The translations under genes were made by a program, and so were the position numbers. A DNA stretch of 17,498 bases from SG8-32-3 sp964514055 (GTDB lineage Archaea > Thermoproteota > Bathyarchaeia > Bathyarchaeales > Bathycorpusculaceae), in NCBI GenBank assembly GCA_964514055.1, contig CAZEPB010000032.1, positions 1 to 17,498 on the forward strand. Reading direction: 5' to 3'. Positions 1 to 7,495 of this stretch are shown piece by piece. Positions within the stretch are counted from its first letter, which is position 1. Every line of letters starts with the position of its first letter. Under the pieces are notes generated by a model. It was not told the origin of the DNA, made no database searches, and saw only the letters and a program-made list of their open reading frames with translations.

Positions 1-436
1 TCTTCAACGGTGGAACATCAGCTTTAAGCATGGCTTCTCTGAAGCGTTCTCTGTCTCCAGTGTCTTCTATTGCCTCAACAGGTGTCCCCAGCACCTTCAC
101 GCTATATTTCTCCAAAACGCCGCTTTTTGCGAGTTCAATGCCGCAGTTGAGCGCGGTTTGCCCTCCGAACCCCAAGAGGATGCCGTCGGGCTTTTCTTTC
201 TGTATCACTTTTTCTACGTATTCAGGCGTCACGGGAAGGAGGTACACTTTTCCTGAGAGGCGCGGGTCGGTTTGTATCGTGGCGATGTTCGGGTTGATCA
301 GAACTGTTTCGATGCCTTCTTCCCTCAGTGCTTTGAGGCATTGGCTGCCTGAATAATCAAACTCGGCGGCTTCTCCGATTTTTATGGCGCCGCTTCCCAG
401 CACCAGAACTTTCTTTATCCACTCGAACTTCGGCAT
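1..436 (-). CDS. carB: Carbamoyl-phosphate synthase large subunit, N-terminal part (cut by window edge)
   Basis: CarB makes carbamoyl phosphate from bicarbonate, two ATP and the ammonia channelled from CarA; the product feeds arginine (and pyrimidine) synthesis. The gene begins at an ATG and runs off the left edge after 145 complete codons of a protein normally about 1,070 residues long. The visible part reads MPKFEWIKKVLVLGSGAIKI, then EAAEFDYSGSQ, INPNIATIQTD and GFGGQTALNCG. This is the standard N terminus of the first carboxyphosphate domain, leading into the ATP-grasp fold. The start overlaps the carA stop by one base (TAATG), so the two subunits are probably translationally coupled. Last gene seen of argG-argH-carA-carB. 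Identification is firm; nothing can be said about the synthetase and allosteric domains outside the window. Confidence 0.95.
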   Translation of the reverse strand, partial: MPKFEWIKKVLVLGSGAIKIGEAAEFDYSGSQCLKALREEGIETVLINPNIATIQTDPRLSGKVYLLPVTPEYVEKVIQKEKPDGILLGFGGQTALNCGIELAKSGVLEKYSVKVLGTPVEAIEDTGDRERFREAMLKADVPPLK

Positions 437-1581
437 TACTGGGCAGCCTCCAGCGTTTTTGCGAAAGAGTCGAAGAGAAATTCGGTGTCGTAGGGTCCAG
501 GTGACGCTTCCGGATGCCACTGCACCGCGAAAACTGGTTTGCTCTTGTGCTTGACGCCTTCAACGGTCTTATCGTTGGGGTTCAGGAACCAAGCATCTAA
601 AGGAGTTTTCTTGATAGACTCGTTCTCGATGGCATAACCATGATTCTGAGTGGTAATGTAGCAACGGTTAGTCTTCAAGTCAAGCGCAGGCTGGTTCTGA
701 GAACGATGCCCATACTTAAGCTTGTAAGTGTCTCCGCCCATGGCTAACGCCAAGATTTGAGCGCCGAGGCAAATCCCCATCAACGGCACTTCTTCAACAA
801 GTTCGCGGATGCAGTCTATGGTTTTGACGCATTTTTTCGGGTCCCCAGGACCGTTGCTTAGGAAAACACCGCTTGGTTTATACTCCATGACTTCTTTGGC
901 GGAAAAATCGTAAGGCACGCGTACCACGCTGATTCCGCGTTTCAACAAGTTGCGGATGATGCTGTATTTGACGCCGCAGTCGATTAAAACGACGGTGCGT
1001 TTGCCGTCAACCTTGTAGTGAACAGGCTCTTTCACAGAAACCTGCCCCACCAAGTCGGTCAGGTTAGGGTCAGGTATGCTTTTCGCTTCTTTCAAAAGCT
1101 TGTCCAAGCTGGGTTCTTCTCCAGCCTCGCACACCTGCAAGATGCCAAGCATTACGCCGTGTACCCTAAGTTTCTTTGTAATATGTCTGGTGTCTACGCC
1201 GTAGATGCCTGGTATGCCTTCGTCGGATAGCCACTTGTCCAGAGTCCGCGTTGAAGCCCAGTGATACGGGTTTTGACACAGTTCATGGATGACGAGACCT
1301 TGCACTTGAATGTGGTCTGACTCGAAGTAGAGGGGGAGGCCGAAGTTGAGGTCGTAAGGCGGCACGCCGTAATTGCCCACTAGCGGGTAAGTTAAAGTGA
1401 GAATCTGCCCTTTGTACGAGGGGTCCGTAAGCGCTTCGGGGTATCCGACCATGGAAGTTGAGAAAACTACTTCGCCTGAAGTCTTCTTTGGTGTTCCAAA
1501 ACCTTTGCCGACGAAAAAGGTGCCGTCTTCTAACAGGAGAACCGCTTTTTTGTTTTTGCTGGAATTAAGTTCTGGGACCAA
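436..1581 (-). CDS. carA: Carbamoyl-phosphate synthase small (glutaminase) subunit
   Basis: CarA hydrolyses glutamine and passes ammonia to CarB. The 381-residue length is normal. The N-terminal CarA-specific domain starts with AVLLLEDGTFFVGKGFG and contains GEVVFSTSMVGYPEALTDPS. The C-terminal class I glutamine amidotransferase domain shows LSNGPGDP (about 242-248), the nucleophile elbow MGICLGAQ with Cys271, and the catalytic HPE pair His356/Glu358. The start is a TTG at 1581; no ATG or GTG lies nearby in frame, and a weak GGTAGGT sits upstream, overlapping the argH stop. The gap after argH is 13 nt, and the carA stop overlaps the carB ATG. The TTG start is inferred; the enzyme call is secure. 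Confidence 0.96.
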   Translation of the reverse strand: MVPELNSSKNKKAVLLLEDGTFFVGKGFGTPKKTSGEVVFSTSMVGYPEALTDPSYKGQILTLTYPLVGNYGVPPYDLNFGLPLYFESDHIQVQGLVIHELCQNPYHWASTRTLDKWLSDEGIPGIYGVDTRHITKKLRVHGVMLGILQVCEAGEEPSLDKLLKEAKSIPDPNLTDLVGQVSVKEPVHYKVDGKRTVVLIDCGVKYSIIRNLLKRGISVVRVPYDFSAKEVMEYKPSGVFLSNGPGDPKKCVKTIDCIRELVEEVPLMGICLGAQILALAMGGDTYKLKYGHRSQNQPALDLKTNRCYITTQNHGYAIENESIKKTPLDAWFLNPNDKTVEGVKHKSKPVFAVQWHPEASPGPYDTEFLFDSFAKTLEAAQ

Positions 1582-1594
1582 AGCCCTATAATAC

Positions 1595-3106
1595 CTACCA
1601 GTTTGAATTTTTAAGTTTTATGTTTTCGCTGGAACTCATGGGAAAGTATGATTTGACAGCCTTCTCCAGTTGTTTTTCAGCCTCTTCAAGCTCCTTGTCC
1701 ATCTGCAATATATTGGATTTGGTTAGAAACCACTTTTTCTTCCATGTTTTCAACGCTTTTTTTACCTCGGTTGGCGCGGGTCCGCCCTTGACGTTGCAGG
1801 CTTCAACCAGCGCAAGCGGGTCTGAAAGCGCTTTCAAGTCTTCAGCCTTGACGGTTAGCTTGATGTTTGCAACGTCCTTAGCCGCTTTCTGCAGTAGCTC
1901 AGGTGTAGCGTCTGCGAAAGTCAGTTTCGCTTTTATTAACGACTTGACAAGGGCACCGACTACCTTGTGCGCTGTTCGGAACGGAACATCATATTTGCGA
2001 ACAAGTATGTTAGCTAACTCGGTTGCTGCCACAAAGCTTGCGTTGGCTTTGTCAGACATGTCTGCGGTCACTTTCAGTTTTGGAAGCAGCTTATGGAACA
2101 TTTCCAGCGAAGCGTGTACGTTTTCAATGGAACCCCAGAGCTTAGGCGTGATTTCCTGAAAGTCAAGGTTATACGTGGACGGCAAGCTCTTCACCGCGGC
2201 GGCTGAAGCCACAAAATCACCTAGCACATGGCTGGCTCTTGCGCGGATAATTTCCAAGACTTCAGGGTTCTTTTTCTGAGGCATGATGCTGCTGGTGCTG
2301 GTAAACTCGTCTGGAAGCTCTACTACGCCGAAGTCGGGTGAACTCCAGATTATGAGGTCTTCGGCAAAGCGACTTAGGTTGACAGCGGTCAGCGTGAGCA
2401 CTGCGAGGGTTTCAGTGATGAAGTCTCGGCTGCCTACAGCGTCAATTGAGTTTTCCGCTAAGCCGTTAAAGCCTAAGAGTTCGGCGGTGCGGTCGCGGTT
2501 TATTGGGAAGCTTGTTGTGGCTAAGGCTCCTGCGCCGAGTGGGCAAAGATTAACTCTTGTGTAAACGCTTTGCAGTCTTTGTAGGTCGCGTTCCAACGCC
2601 TCGATGTGTGACAGAAGGTAATGGGCGAAAGTCACTGGTTGCGCGGGTTGCAGGTGAGTGTACTCCAGAATGACTGTGTTCACGTGTTCTTCTGCCACTT
2701 CGGCTAAGTGGTCTTGCACATGAGCTACGGCGCGCATCAGATTAAGCAGTTCGTTTCGTAATTCCATGCGGATGGCTGTGGCAACTTGGTCGTTTCTGCT
2801 CTTGGCGATGTGGAGGTTTCCGCCTGCCGCCTCTCCTGCCTCTTTGAGCACTGCCTCTTCCACCGCCATGTGAACGTCTTCAGCCGAAGCATCCAACTTG
2901 GCGCTGGAGCACTTGACTAGGGCTTGCAGAAGCTTGACACCGTCTGACTGCTTGATGATTTTCTGTTCCATCAGCATTACCACGTGAGCCTTGTTAATTT
3001 CGATGGCAGCTTTCGCTAGTTTCACGTCGTCTTTCATTGAAGAGGTGAACTTGGCAACGTCTTCTCGCATCGGTGATAACCGTCCTCCACGCAACAGTTT
3101 CGACAT
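1595..3106 (-). CDS. argH: Argininosuccinate lyase
   Basis: Splits argininosuccinate into arginine and fumarate, the last step of arginine synthesis. The family signature SSIMPQKKNPEVLE carries the catalytic-loop serine. HIAKSRNDQVAT is the substrate-binding motif (usually HTARSRNDQVAT; the Ile/Lys variant is seen here), and EYTHLQPAQPVTFAHYL is the third fumarase/aspartase-superfamily region. At 503 residues it is somewhat longer than the common 460-490, mainly through a charged, helical C-terminal tail ending in a Lys/Ser/Asn-rich stretch. The ATG overlaps the argG stop by one base (TAATG), implying translational coupling. Middle gene of the arginine operon; carA follows 13 nt later. Confidence 0.96.
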   Translation of the reverse strand: MSKLLRGGRLSPMREDVAKFTSSMKDDVKLAKAAIEINKAHVVMLMEQKIIKQSDGVKLLQALVKCSSAKLDASAEDVHMAVEEAVLKEAGEAAGGNLHIAKSRNDQVATAIRMELRNELLNLMRAVAHVQDHLAEVAEEHVNTVILEYTHLQPAQPVTFAHYLLSHIEALERDLQRLQSVYTRVNLCPLGAGALATTSFPINRDRTAELLGFNGLAENSIDAVGSRDFITETLAVLTLTAVNLSRFAEDLIIWSSPDFGVVELPDEFTSTSSIMPQKKNPEVLEIIRARASHVLGDFVASAAAVKSLPSTYNLDFQEITPKLWGSIENVHASLEMFHKLLPKLKVTADMSDKANASFVAATELANILVRKYDVPFRTAHKVVGALVKSLIKAKLTFADATPELLQKAAKDVANIKLTVKAEDLKALSDPLALVEACNVKGGPAPTEVKKALKTWKKKWFLTKSNILQMDKELEEAEKQLEKAVKSYFPMSSSENIKLKNSNW

Positions 3107-4311
3107 TACTCGCCAACCTTACCTTTTTGTTCCTTGGCTTTCCGTTTCAAAACGTTATACATTCTCGTTTGCAGACCCCACAGTTCTATGAAGCCCTTAG
3201 AGTACGCCTGATTAAAGCCAGTTTTGATGTTGTAATTCACCAAGTTCTTATCGTAAAGTGACATCGGCGACGAACGCCCGACAACTTGAAGTCCGCCTTT
3301 GTAAAGCTTCACACGCACCTCGCCCTGCACGTTTTCCTGAGATTTATCTATGAAAGCTTCAAGGTCTTCCCTTAGCGGATCCATCCATAAGCCTGCGTAA
3401 GCCAAGAAAGTCCATTGGGAGTCGATCTGCTGCTTAAACAACACTTCATGTCGTGTCAACACAAGCTTTTCCAGGTCTTTATGCGCTTCAAGAAGCACTG
3501 TGGCGGCTGGGCACTCGTAAATTTCTCGGGATTTAATGCCTACCAAGCGATCTTCGATGTGGTCTATGCGGCCAACGCCGTGTTTTCCTGCGGTCTCGTT
3601 CAATGTTTCAATAAGTGTAAGAGGCGCTAAGGTTTTTTTGTTCAGGGCAACTGGAACGCCTGCTTCAAACTTTATGGTGACGTATTCAGGTGTGCCTGGC
3701 GCTTTTTCAGGTGAAACAGTCCATTCGAAAGCGTCTTCTGGCGGCTCTTGACTGGCGTCCTCCAAAACGCCGCATTCAATTGATCTGCCCCAGATGCTTT
3801 GGTCTATGCTGTACTTCTTTGCTGCGGTGGAAACCAGAATCCCGTTCGCTTTTGCGTACTCTATTTCTTCGGCGCGGGTCATGCTCCATTCTCTGACGGG
3901 CGCGATTATCTTGAGGTCTGGTGCCAAAGCGCCGATTGAGATGTCGAAGCGCACTTGGTCGTTGCCTTTGCCTGTGCAGCCGTGAGCTAAGGCTGTGGCG
4001 CCTTCTTTTTCTGCGATCTCCACCATTTTTTTGACGATGAGCGGGCGAGAAAGGCTGGTGCTTATGGGGTATTTTCCTTCGTAGAGGGCGTTGGCTTTTA
4101 TGGCTGGAAAAACGTAGTCCGTGGCGAACTCGTCTTTGGCGTCGATCGAATAGTGCTTTGAGACGCCGAGGTTGCTGGCTTTTTCTTCTACTTCCGCCAA
4201 GTTTTCGGGTTGGCCGACGTTGACGGTGACGGTTATTACTTCTGCGTTGTATTTTTCTTGAAGCCACTTGATCATAACAGACGTGTCTAGTCCGCCGGAG
4301 TAGGCTAACAC
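3106..4311 (-). CDS. argG: Argininosuccinate synthase (start codon anomalous)
   Basis: Joins citrulline and aspartate using ATP to give argininosuccinate. The N-type ATP pyrophosphatase P-loop LAYSGGLDTSV lies at the extreme N terminus; GCTGKGNDQVRF, the SIDQSIWGRSIECG stretch and the C-terminal YKGGLQVVGRSSPMSLY match the family. The coordinates use the first conventional start, a GTG at 4311, giving 401 residues that begin MLAYSGG. This clips the first beta strand: the same frame continues upstream as T-T-E-K-I-V-L-A-Y, the usual length for the family. The window's strongest Shine-Dalgarno-like run, GGGGGGAG (4333-4340), sits 21 nt before the GTG but exactly 6 nt before an in-frame ACG at 4326. 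The true start may therefore be ACG (406 residues). First gene of the arginine operon. Confidence 0.96.
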   Translation of the reverse strand: MLAYSGGLDTSVMIKWLQEKYNAEVITVTVNVGQPENLAEVEEKASNLGVSKHYSIDAKDEFATDYVFPAIKANALYEGKYPISTSLSRPLIVKKMVEIAEKEGATALAHGCTGKGNDQVRFDISIGALAPDLKIIAPVREWSMTRAEEIEYAKANGILVSTAAKKYSIDQSIWGRSIECGVLEDASQEPPEDAFEWTVSPEKAPGTPEYVTIKFEAGVPVALNKKTLAPLTLIETLNETAGKHGVGRIDHIEDRLVGIKSREIYECPAATVLLEAHKDLEKLVLTRHEVLFKQQIDSQWTFLAYAGLWMDPLREDLEAFIDKSQENVQGEVRVKLYKGGLQVVGRSSPMSLYDKNLVNYNIKTGFNQAYSKGFIELWGLQTRMYNVLKRKAKEQKGKVGE

Positions 4312-4332
4312 GATTTTTTCTGTCGTTTTTTG

Positions 4333-4340
4333 CTCCCCCC
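4333..4340 (-). promoter_or_regulatory. Strong Shine-Dalgarno site of argG
   Basis: On the minus strand this reads GGGGGGAG. It is spaced 6 nt from an in-frame ACG at 4324-4326 and 21 nt from the first conventional start, a GTG at 4311. The spacing argues for initiation near 4326 rather than at the GTG. Confidence 0.55.
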
Positions 4341-4382
4341 GTTTTTGAAGTTGAATTATTCCCCTTACCTCACGGGCGGCGT

Positions 4383-4440
4383 TTTTAAACGTTGCGACTT
4401 TTTTGTAACATAATAAGCTTTAAATGTCCCATTTGATACA
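4383..4440. promoter_or_regulatory. Divergent promoter/operator element, copy 1 (argG / HTH-ACT regulator)
   Basis: This 58-bp stretch matches 15338-15395 at 49 of 58 positions without gaps. It contains TTTAAA at 4384-4389 and again at 4419-4424. The left box sits about 60 nt upstream of argG as a minus-strand TATA box. The right box sits about 29 nt before the ATG at 4451 as a plus-strand TATA box, implying a leaderless transcript for the regulator. Between the boxes lies an imperfect inverted repeat, TTGC (4392-4395)-N9-GTAA (4405-4408), a plausible repressor or activator site. The core 4383-4410 is the best conserved part (26/28). The regulator that binds it is unknown; Lrp/AsnC and HTH-ACT proteins are the local candidates. 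Confidence 0.75.
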
Positions 4441-4450
4441 CTTATGTATC

Positions 4451-5029
4451 ATGACAATAGCTCAAAACGTGAGAAGTCACCTGCAAAACAAGCCGTACCT
4501 GCTGGAAGCCTTGGAAAAAGGAATAGTCAACCTCAGCGAGCTGTCCCGCCAGATTCAGGAAGAGCTAAAAATAGGAAACACAAGCGCCGTAAAAGCGGCT
4601 CTGAGGCGCTTCTCAGAAGAACTGCAAAAGCACAAGCAAAAAAGAGAGGAAAAAGTCCTGCAAGTTCTAAAGCGAAGTGGAATAGCAGTTTATGACAGAA
4701 AATCCGTTATGATAACAACCAAGGAGATAGACACGAAAACCGGGATGAAGGTGGACTTGCTAGGCAAATATGTCTACTTGCTGGATAGAGGCGACCTGCC
4801 TAAAAGAATTAACACGTTAGTCAAACATGACAATTGCACCATGATAGTTATGCATTCTCCTGAAGAACTGGAAGCAACCCCTGGAGTAGTCGCCTTTTTA
4901 ACCTCGTTGCTGGCGGAGCAAAACGTGAACATAATCGAATTCATCTCCTGCTGGACCGAAACAATCATTGTGGTGGAGAAAAAGGACAGCTTCAAAGCTT
5001 ATGAAGTTCTGTCCAACTTAGTGGGTTAA
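4451..5029 (+). CDS. HTH-ACT amino-acid metabolism regulator
   Basis: Probable DNA-binding regulator sensing an amino acid; it resembles archaeal proteins described as predicted regulators of amino-acid metabolism with an ACT domain (COG2150 type, from memory). From the chosen ATG it is 192 residues. Residues about 10-60 are helical (YLLEALEKGIVNLSELSRQI, then a helix with AVKAALRRFSEEL), consistent with a winged-helix or helix-turn-helix head, followed by a Lys-rich linker. The C-terminal ACT domain contains LEATPGVVAFLTSLLAEQNV, then NIIEFISCWTETIIVVE, closely like aspartate-kinase ACT domains. An upstream in-frame ATG at 4424 is rejected because it lies inside the conserved TTTAAATG promoter box; 4451 fits a leaderless start. 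Its position between arginine and aspartate-family operons suggests it governs one or both. Ligand and targets are unknown. Confidence 0.8.
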   Translation: MTIAQNVRSHLQNKPYLLEALEKGIVNLSELSRQIQEELKIGNTSAVKAALRRFSEELQKHKQKREEKVLQVLKRSGIAVYDRKSVMITTKEIDTKTGMKVDLLGKYVYLLDRGDLPKRINTLVKHDNCTMIVMHSPEELEATPGVVAFLTSLLAEQNVNIIEFISCWTETIIVVEKKDSFKAYEVLSNLVG

Positions 5030-5060
5030 GCAACCTGAGGAGACCTGTTAAGTTAATGGC

Positions 5061-5066
5061 TTTTTT
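5061..5066 (+). terminator. Possible T-run terminator after the HTH-ACT regulator
   Basis: A run of six T about 30 nt past the stop codon, in an otherwise gene-free gap of 156 nt. Archaeal terminators are often simple T-runs, so this is plausible but weak. Confidence 0.3.
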
Positions 5067-5093
5067 GGAACTGAGCTCGCGAAAAAGCGGCAA

Positions 5094-5104
5094 TATTATT
5101 AATA
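5094..5104 (+). promoter_or_regulatory. Probable TATA box of the threonine operon
   Basis: An AT-rich TATTATTAATA stretch, preceded by a purine-rich segment that could act as a BRE, lies about 90 nt before the thrC ATG. Transcription would start near 5125-5130, leaving a leader of about 60 nt. Inferred from position and composition only. Confidence 0.4.
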
Positions 5105-5185
5105 CTTACGGTTTGATACTGTTTGCTGATTGGGCAGCTAAACCATGCCACAAGAAGAAAAAATGTTAGCCTTAATGGAGTTGGA

Positions 5186-6439
5186 ATGATGGCGTATCAA
5201 AAATGCATCAACTGCGGAAGCGAATACAGCATAAACGAGATTGTGTATTTCTGCAAGAAATGCGGAGACCTGCTTGAAATAAAATACGAACCCGCTGAAC
5301 TAGCTGGCGCAGTCAACAAAAACGAATGGCGAAACGCGCCTCTTTCGGTGTGGCGATACCGAGACTTCATGCCCATAAGCGACCCCTCAAAAATAGTTTC
5401 TTTAAACGAAGGCGGCACAGGACTCCACTTATGCCAGCGTTTGGCAAAGCATCTGGGAATAAGGCAGCTTTACGTGAAAAACGAAGGTGAAAACCCCACC
5501 GGGTCGTTCAAGGACAGAGGCATGACAGTTGGCGTCACAAAAGCCGTGGAGCTCGGAGTTAAATCCGTTATCTGCGCCTCTACGGGCAACACCTCTGCGT
5601 CTTTGGCTGCGTACGCCGCCAAGGCTGGCTTGCAATGCGCCGTGCTGATACCTTCGGGCAAAATCGCATATGGAAAGCTGTCGCAAGCCATGATTTACGG
5701 CGCGAAAGTCATTCAAGTGCGAGGAAACTTCGACCAAGCTTTGGATGTGGTGCTGAAGCTTTCTGAGAAACACCGAAGCATCTACCTTCTTAACTCTATT
5801 AATCCTTTCAGGATTGAAGGGCAGAAATCGCTCGGCTACGAAATCTGCGACCAGCTGAATCAAGACGCGCCAGACAGGATTGTGGTGCCAGTTGGCAACG
5901 CGGGAAACATAAGCGCCATATGGAAAGGCTTCACCGAGTTCCATGAGCTGGGCGTTGTGAAGTCGCTGCCGAAGATGACGGGCATACAGGCGGCTGGATC
6001 GGCTCCGATAGCGCAGGCAATAAAGAATAGAAGGGACATGATTGTGCCCGTTGCCGCACCTGAAACCGTGGCGACCGCCATCAGGATCGGCGCGCCTGTA
6101 AGTTGGAAGAAAGCCATGAACACGATACGGGAGTCACATGGGACGGCTGAGACCGTGACGGACACGGAGATTTTGGATGCGCAGAAAACTTTGGCTCGAG
6201 TTGAGGGGCTTTTCGTGGAGCCCGCAAGCGCCTCGTCAATCGCAGGGTTAAAGAAGCTTAGAGAAAACGGGGAAATCGATAAGGACGAGCGTGTGGTCTG
6301 TGTTACAACTGGTCACGGGCTTAAAGACCCTGATACGGCGGTTAAGATGAGTGAGAAGCCAGTGGAAGTTGATGCTGAAATAACCGCGATAGAAGAGGCT
6401 TTAGGCTTAAAGAAACAAATAGCAATCTTGGCACGGTGA
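5186..6439 (+). CDS. thrC: Threonine synthase
   Basis: PLP enzyme converting O-phosphohomoserine to threonine. From the chosen start it is 417 residues. The N terminus carries a rubredoxin-like zinc ribbon, CINC (Cys7, Cys10) and CKKC (Cys23, Cys26), typical of archaeal threonine synthases. The PLP lysine is in ENPTGSFKDRGM (Lys109); CASTGNTSASLAAYAAKAGL and the phosphate-binding GNAGN follow, with VCVTTGHGLKDPD near the end. The open frame extends upstream to a TTG at 5123, but ATG 5186 is preferred: GGAG lies 6 nt before it, and the protein then begins just before the zinc ribbon. First gene of thrC-hom-ask; hom follows after 6 nt. Confidence 0.95.
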   Translation: MMAYQKCINCGSEYSINEIVYFCKKCGDLLEIKYEPAELAGAVNKNEWRNAPLSVWRYRDFMPISDPSKIVSLNEGGTGLHLCQRLAKHLGIRQLYVKNEGENPTGSFKDRGMTVGVTKAVELGVKSVICASTGNTSASLAAYAAKAGLQCAVLIPSGKIAYGKLSQAMIYGAKVIQVRGNFDQALDVVLKLSEKHRSIYLLNSINPFRIEGQKSLGYEICDQLNQDAPDRIVVPVGNAGNISAIWKGFTEFHELGVVKSLPKMTGIQAAGSAPIAQAIKNRRDMIVPVAAPETVATAIRIGAPVSWKKAMNTIRESHGTAETVTDTEILDAQKTLARVEGLFVEPASASSIAGLKKLRENGEIDKDERVVCVTTGHGLKDPDTAVKMSEKPVEVDAEITAIEEALGLKKQIAILAR

Positions 6440-6445
6440 AAGCAC

Positions 6446-7474
6446 ATGAGAATTATCTTGGTTGGCTTTGGTGTAGTCGGGAAGGGCGTAACTACCATAC
6501 TTGCTCGCCGATATGCAGCAAAGGTTAAGGATTATTGGTTTAACCCAAAAATCGTTGCCATCGCCGATATAGACGGCGCGGTTATAAACCCGAGAGGTCT
6601 AAGCCCTGAAAAGCTGGAAGCGATTAAGCAACGTGGTTTTCCGATATCAGCAGATCCCGAGTTTGGGCACCCAGGAATGTCAGCTTTAGATGTTATTGAT
6701 TCGGTTGAAGCAGAAGTGGTTGTTGAAGTCACGCCTGTCAACATCAAAGACGCTGAACCAGCCCTATCCCACATTACTAAAGCGTTCAAAACAGGGAAAC
6801 ACGTCGTGACAACCAACAAAGGACCATTAGCCTTAGCCATGCCAGCCCTCACAGAACTAGCTGATTACAACAATGTTTACCTGCGGTTTAGCGGAACGGT
6901 CGGCGGTGGAACGCCCATGCTTGAGTTTGCCAAAAGATGCCTCGCAGGAGACAAAATCCTAGCCATAAAAGGCATACTGAACGGCACAACCAACTACATT
7001 CTAACGGAGATGTCTCAAAACCGCGTGACCTTCCAAGAAGCGCTCGCAAACGCGCAGAAGCTTGGTTACGCTGAGGCGGAGCCGTCCATGGATATTGACG
7101 GGTTCGATACCGCCTGCAAAGTGGTCATTCTGGCGAACTGGATAATGAACAAGAAAATAACCTTGAAAGACGTAGATAGGACGGGCATACGCGACGTATC
7201 TTTGCAAGCGCTTGATGAAGCTTCAAAGAGGGGCAACACCATCAAGCTCATAGGTTCAATAGACGGTGACGAATCAACCGTGAAGCCAACGGAGATACCG
7301 AAAAACAGCGCCTTATGCGTCAGCGGAGTCCTAAACGCGGTAACCTTCTTTACCGAATTCGCGGGTGAACAAACCCTCGTCGGCAGGGGCGCAGGCGGCA
7401 TGGAGACTGCCAGTGCAGTTTTAAGAGACCTGCTAGACATAAGACATAAGCTAGCAAGCAAAATGCTCACGTAA
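6446..7474 (+). CDS. hom: Homoserine dehydrogenase
   Basis: Reduces aspartate semialdehyde to homoserine with NAD(P)H, the branch point to threonine and methionine. At 342 residues it is the short form, with no C-terminal ACT domain. The Rossmann motif VGFGVVGKGV is at the N terminus; VVTTNKGPLAL, the substrate region FSGTVGGGTPML and KGILNGTTNYILTEM, EAEPSMDIDGFDTACK and the C-terminal GRGAGGMETASAVLRDL are all family hallmarks. The GGTGA ribosome site overlaps the thrC stop codon, 7 nt before the ATG, so the two are coupled. Feedback control is more likely to come through the ACT domains of the neighbouring aspartate kinase than through this enzyme. Confidence 0.95.
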   Translation: MRIILVGFGVVGKGVTTILARRYAAKVKDYWFNPKIVAIADIDGAVINPRGLSPEKLEAIKQRGFPISADPEFGHPGMSALDVIDSVEAEVVVEVTPVNIKDAEPALSHITKAFKTGKHVVTTNKGPLALAMPALTELADYNNVYLRFSGTVGGGTPMLEFAKRCLAGDKILAIKGILNGTTNYILTEMSQNRVTFQEALANAQKLGYAEAEPSMDIDGFDTACKVVILANWIMNKKITLKDVDRTGIRDVSLQALDEASKRGNTIKLIGSIDGDESTVKPTEIPKNSALCVSGVLNAVTFFTEFAGEQTLVGRGAGGMETASAVLRDLLDIRHKLASKMLT

Positions 7475-7495
7475 CACTTGGAGTGTGAAAAAAGG

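Noticed and set aside
1620..2159. A 179-codon frame antisense to argH, with a Ser/Ala-rich sequence
   Set aside because: Low-complexity shadow of helical codons on the opposite strand of argH.
3776..4267. A 163-codon minus-strand frame inside argG
   Set aside because: It is a second frame of argG, extremely rich in Arg, Lys and His, with no ribosome site; the argG frame fully explains the sequence.
4333..4340. Frameshift in the G6 run as the reason argG lacks an ATG
   Set aside because: Neither alternative frame upstream of the run holds an ATG or a conserved extension, so an indel would not restore a start; a single base change at 4325 would.
5123..5185. N-terminal extension of threonine synthase from TTG 5123
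   Set aside because: The 21 added residues have no family counterpart, and GGAG is correctly placed for ATG 5186.
5429..5944. A 171-codon frame antisense to thrC
   Set aside because: Lies wholly within a well-conserved enzyme gene and has no features of its own.
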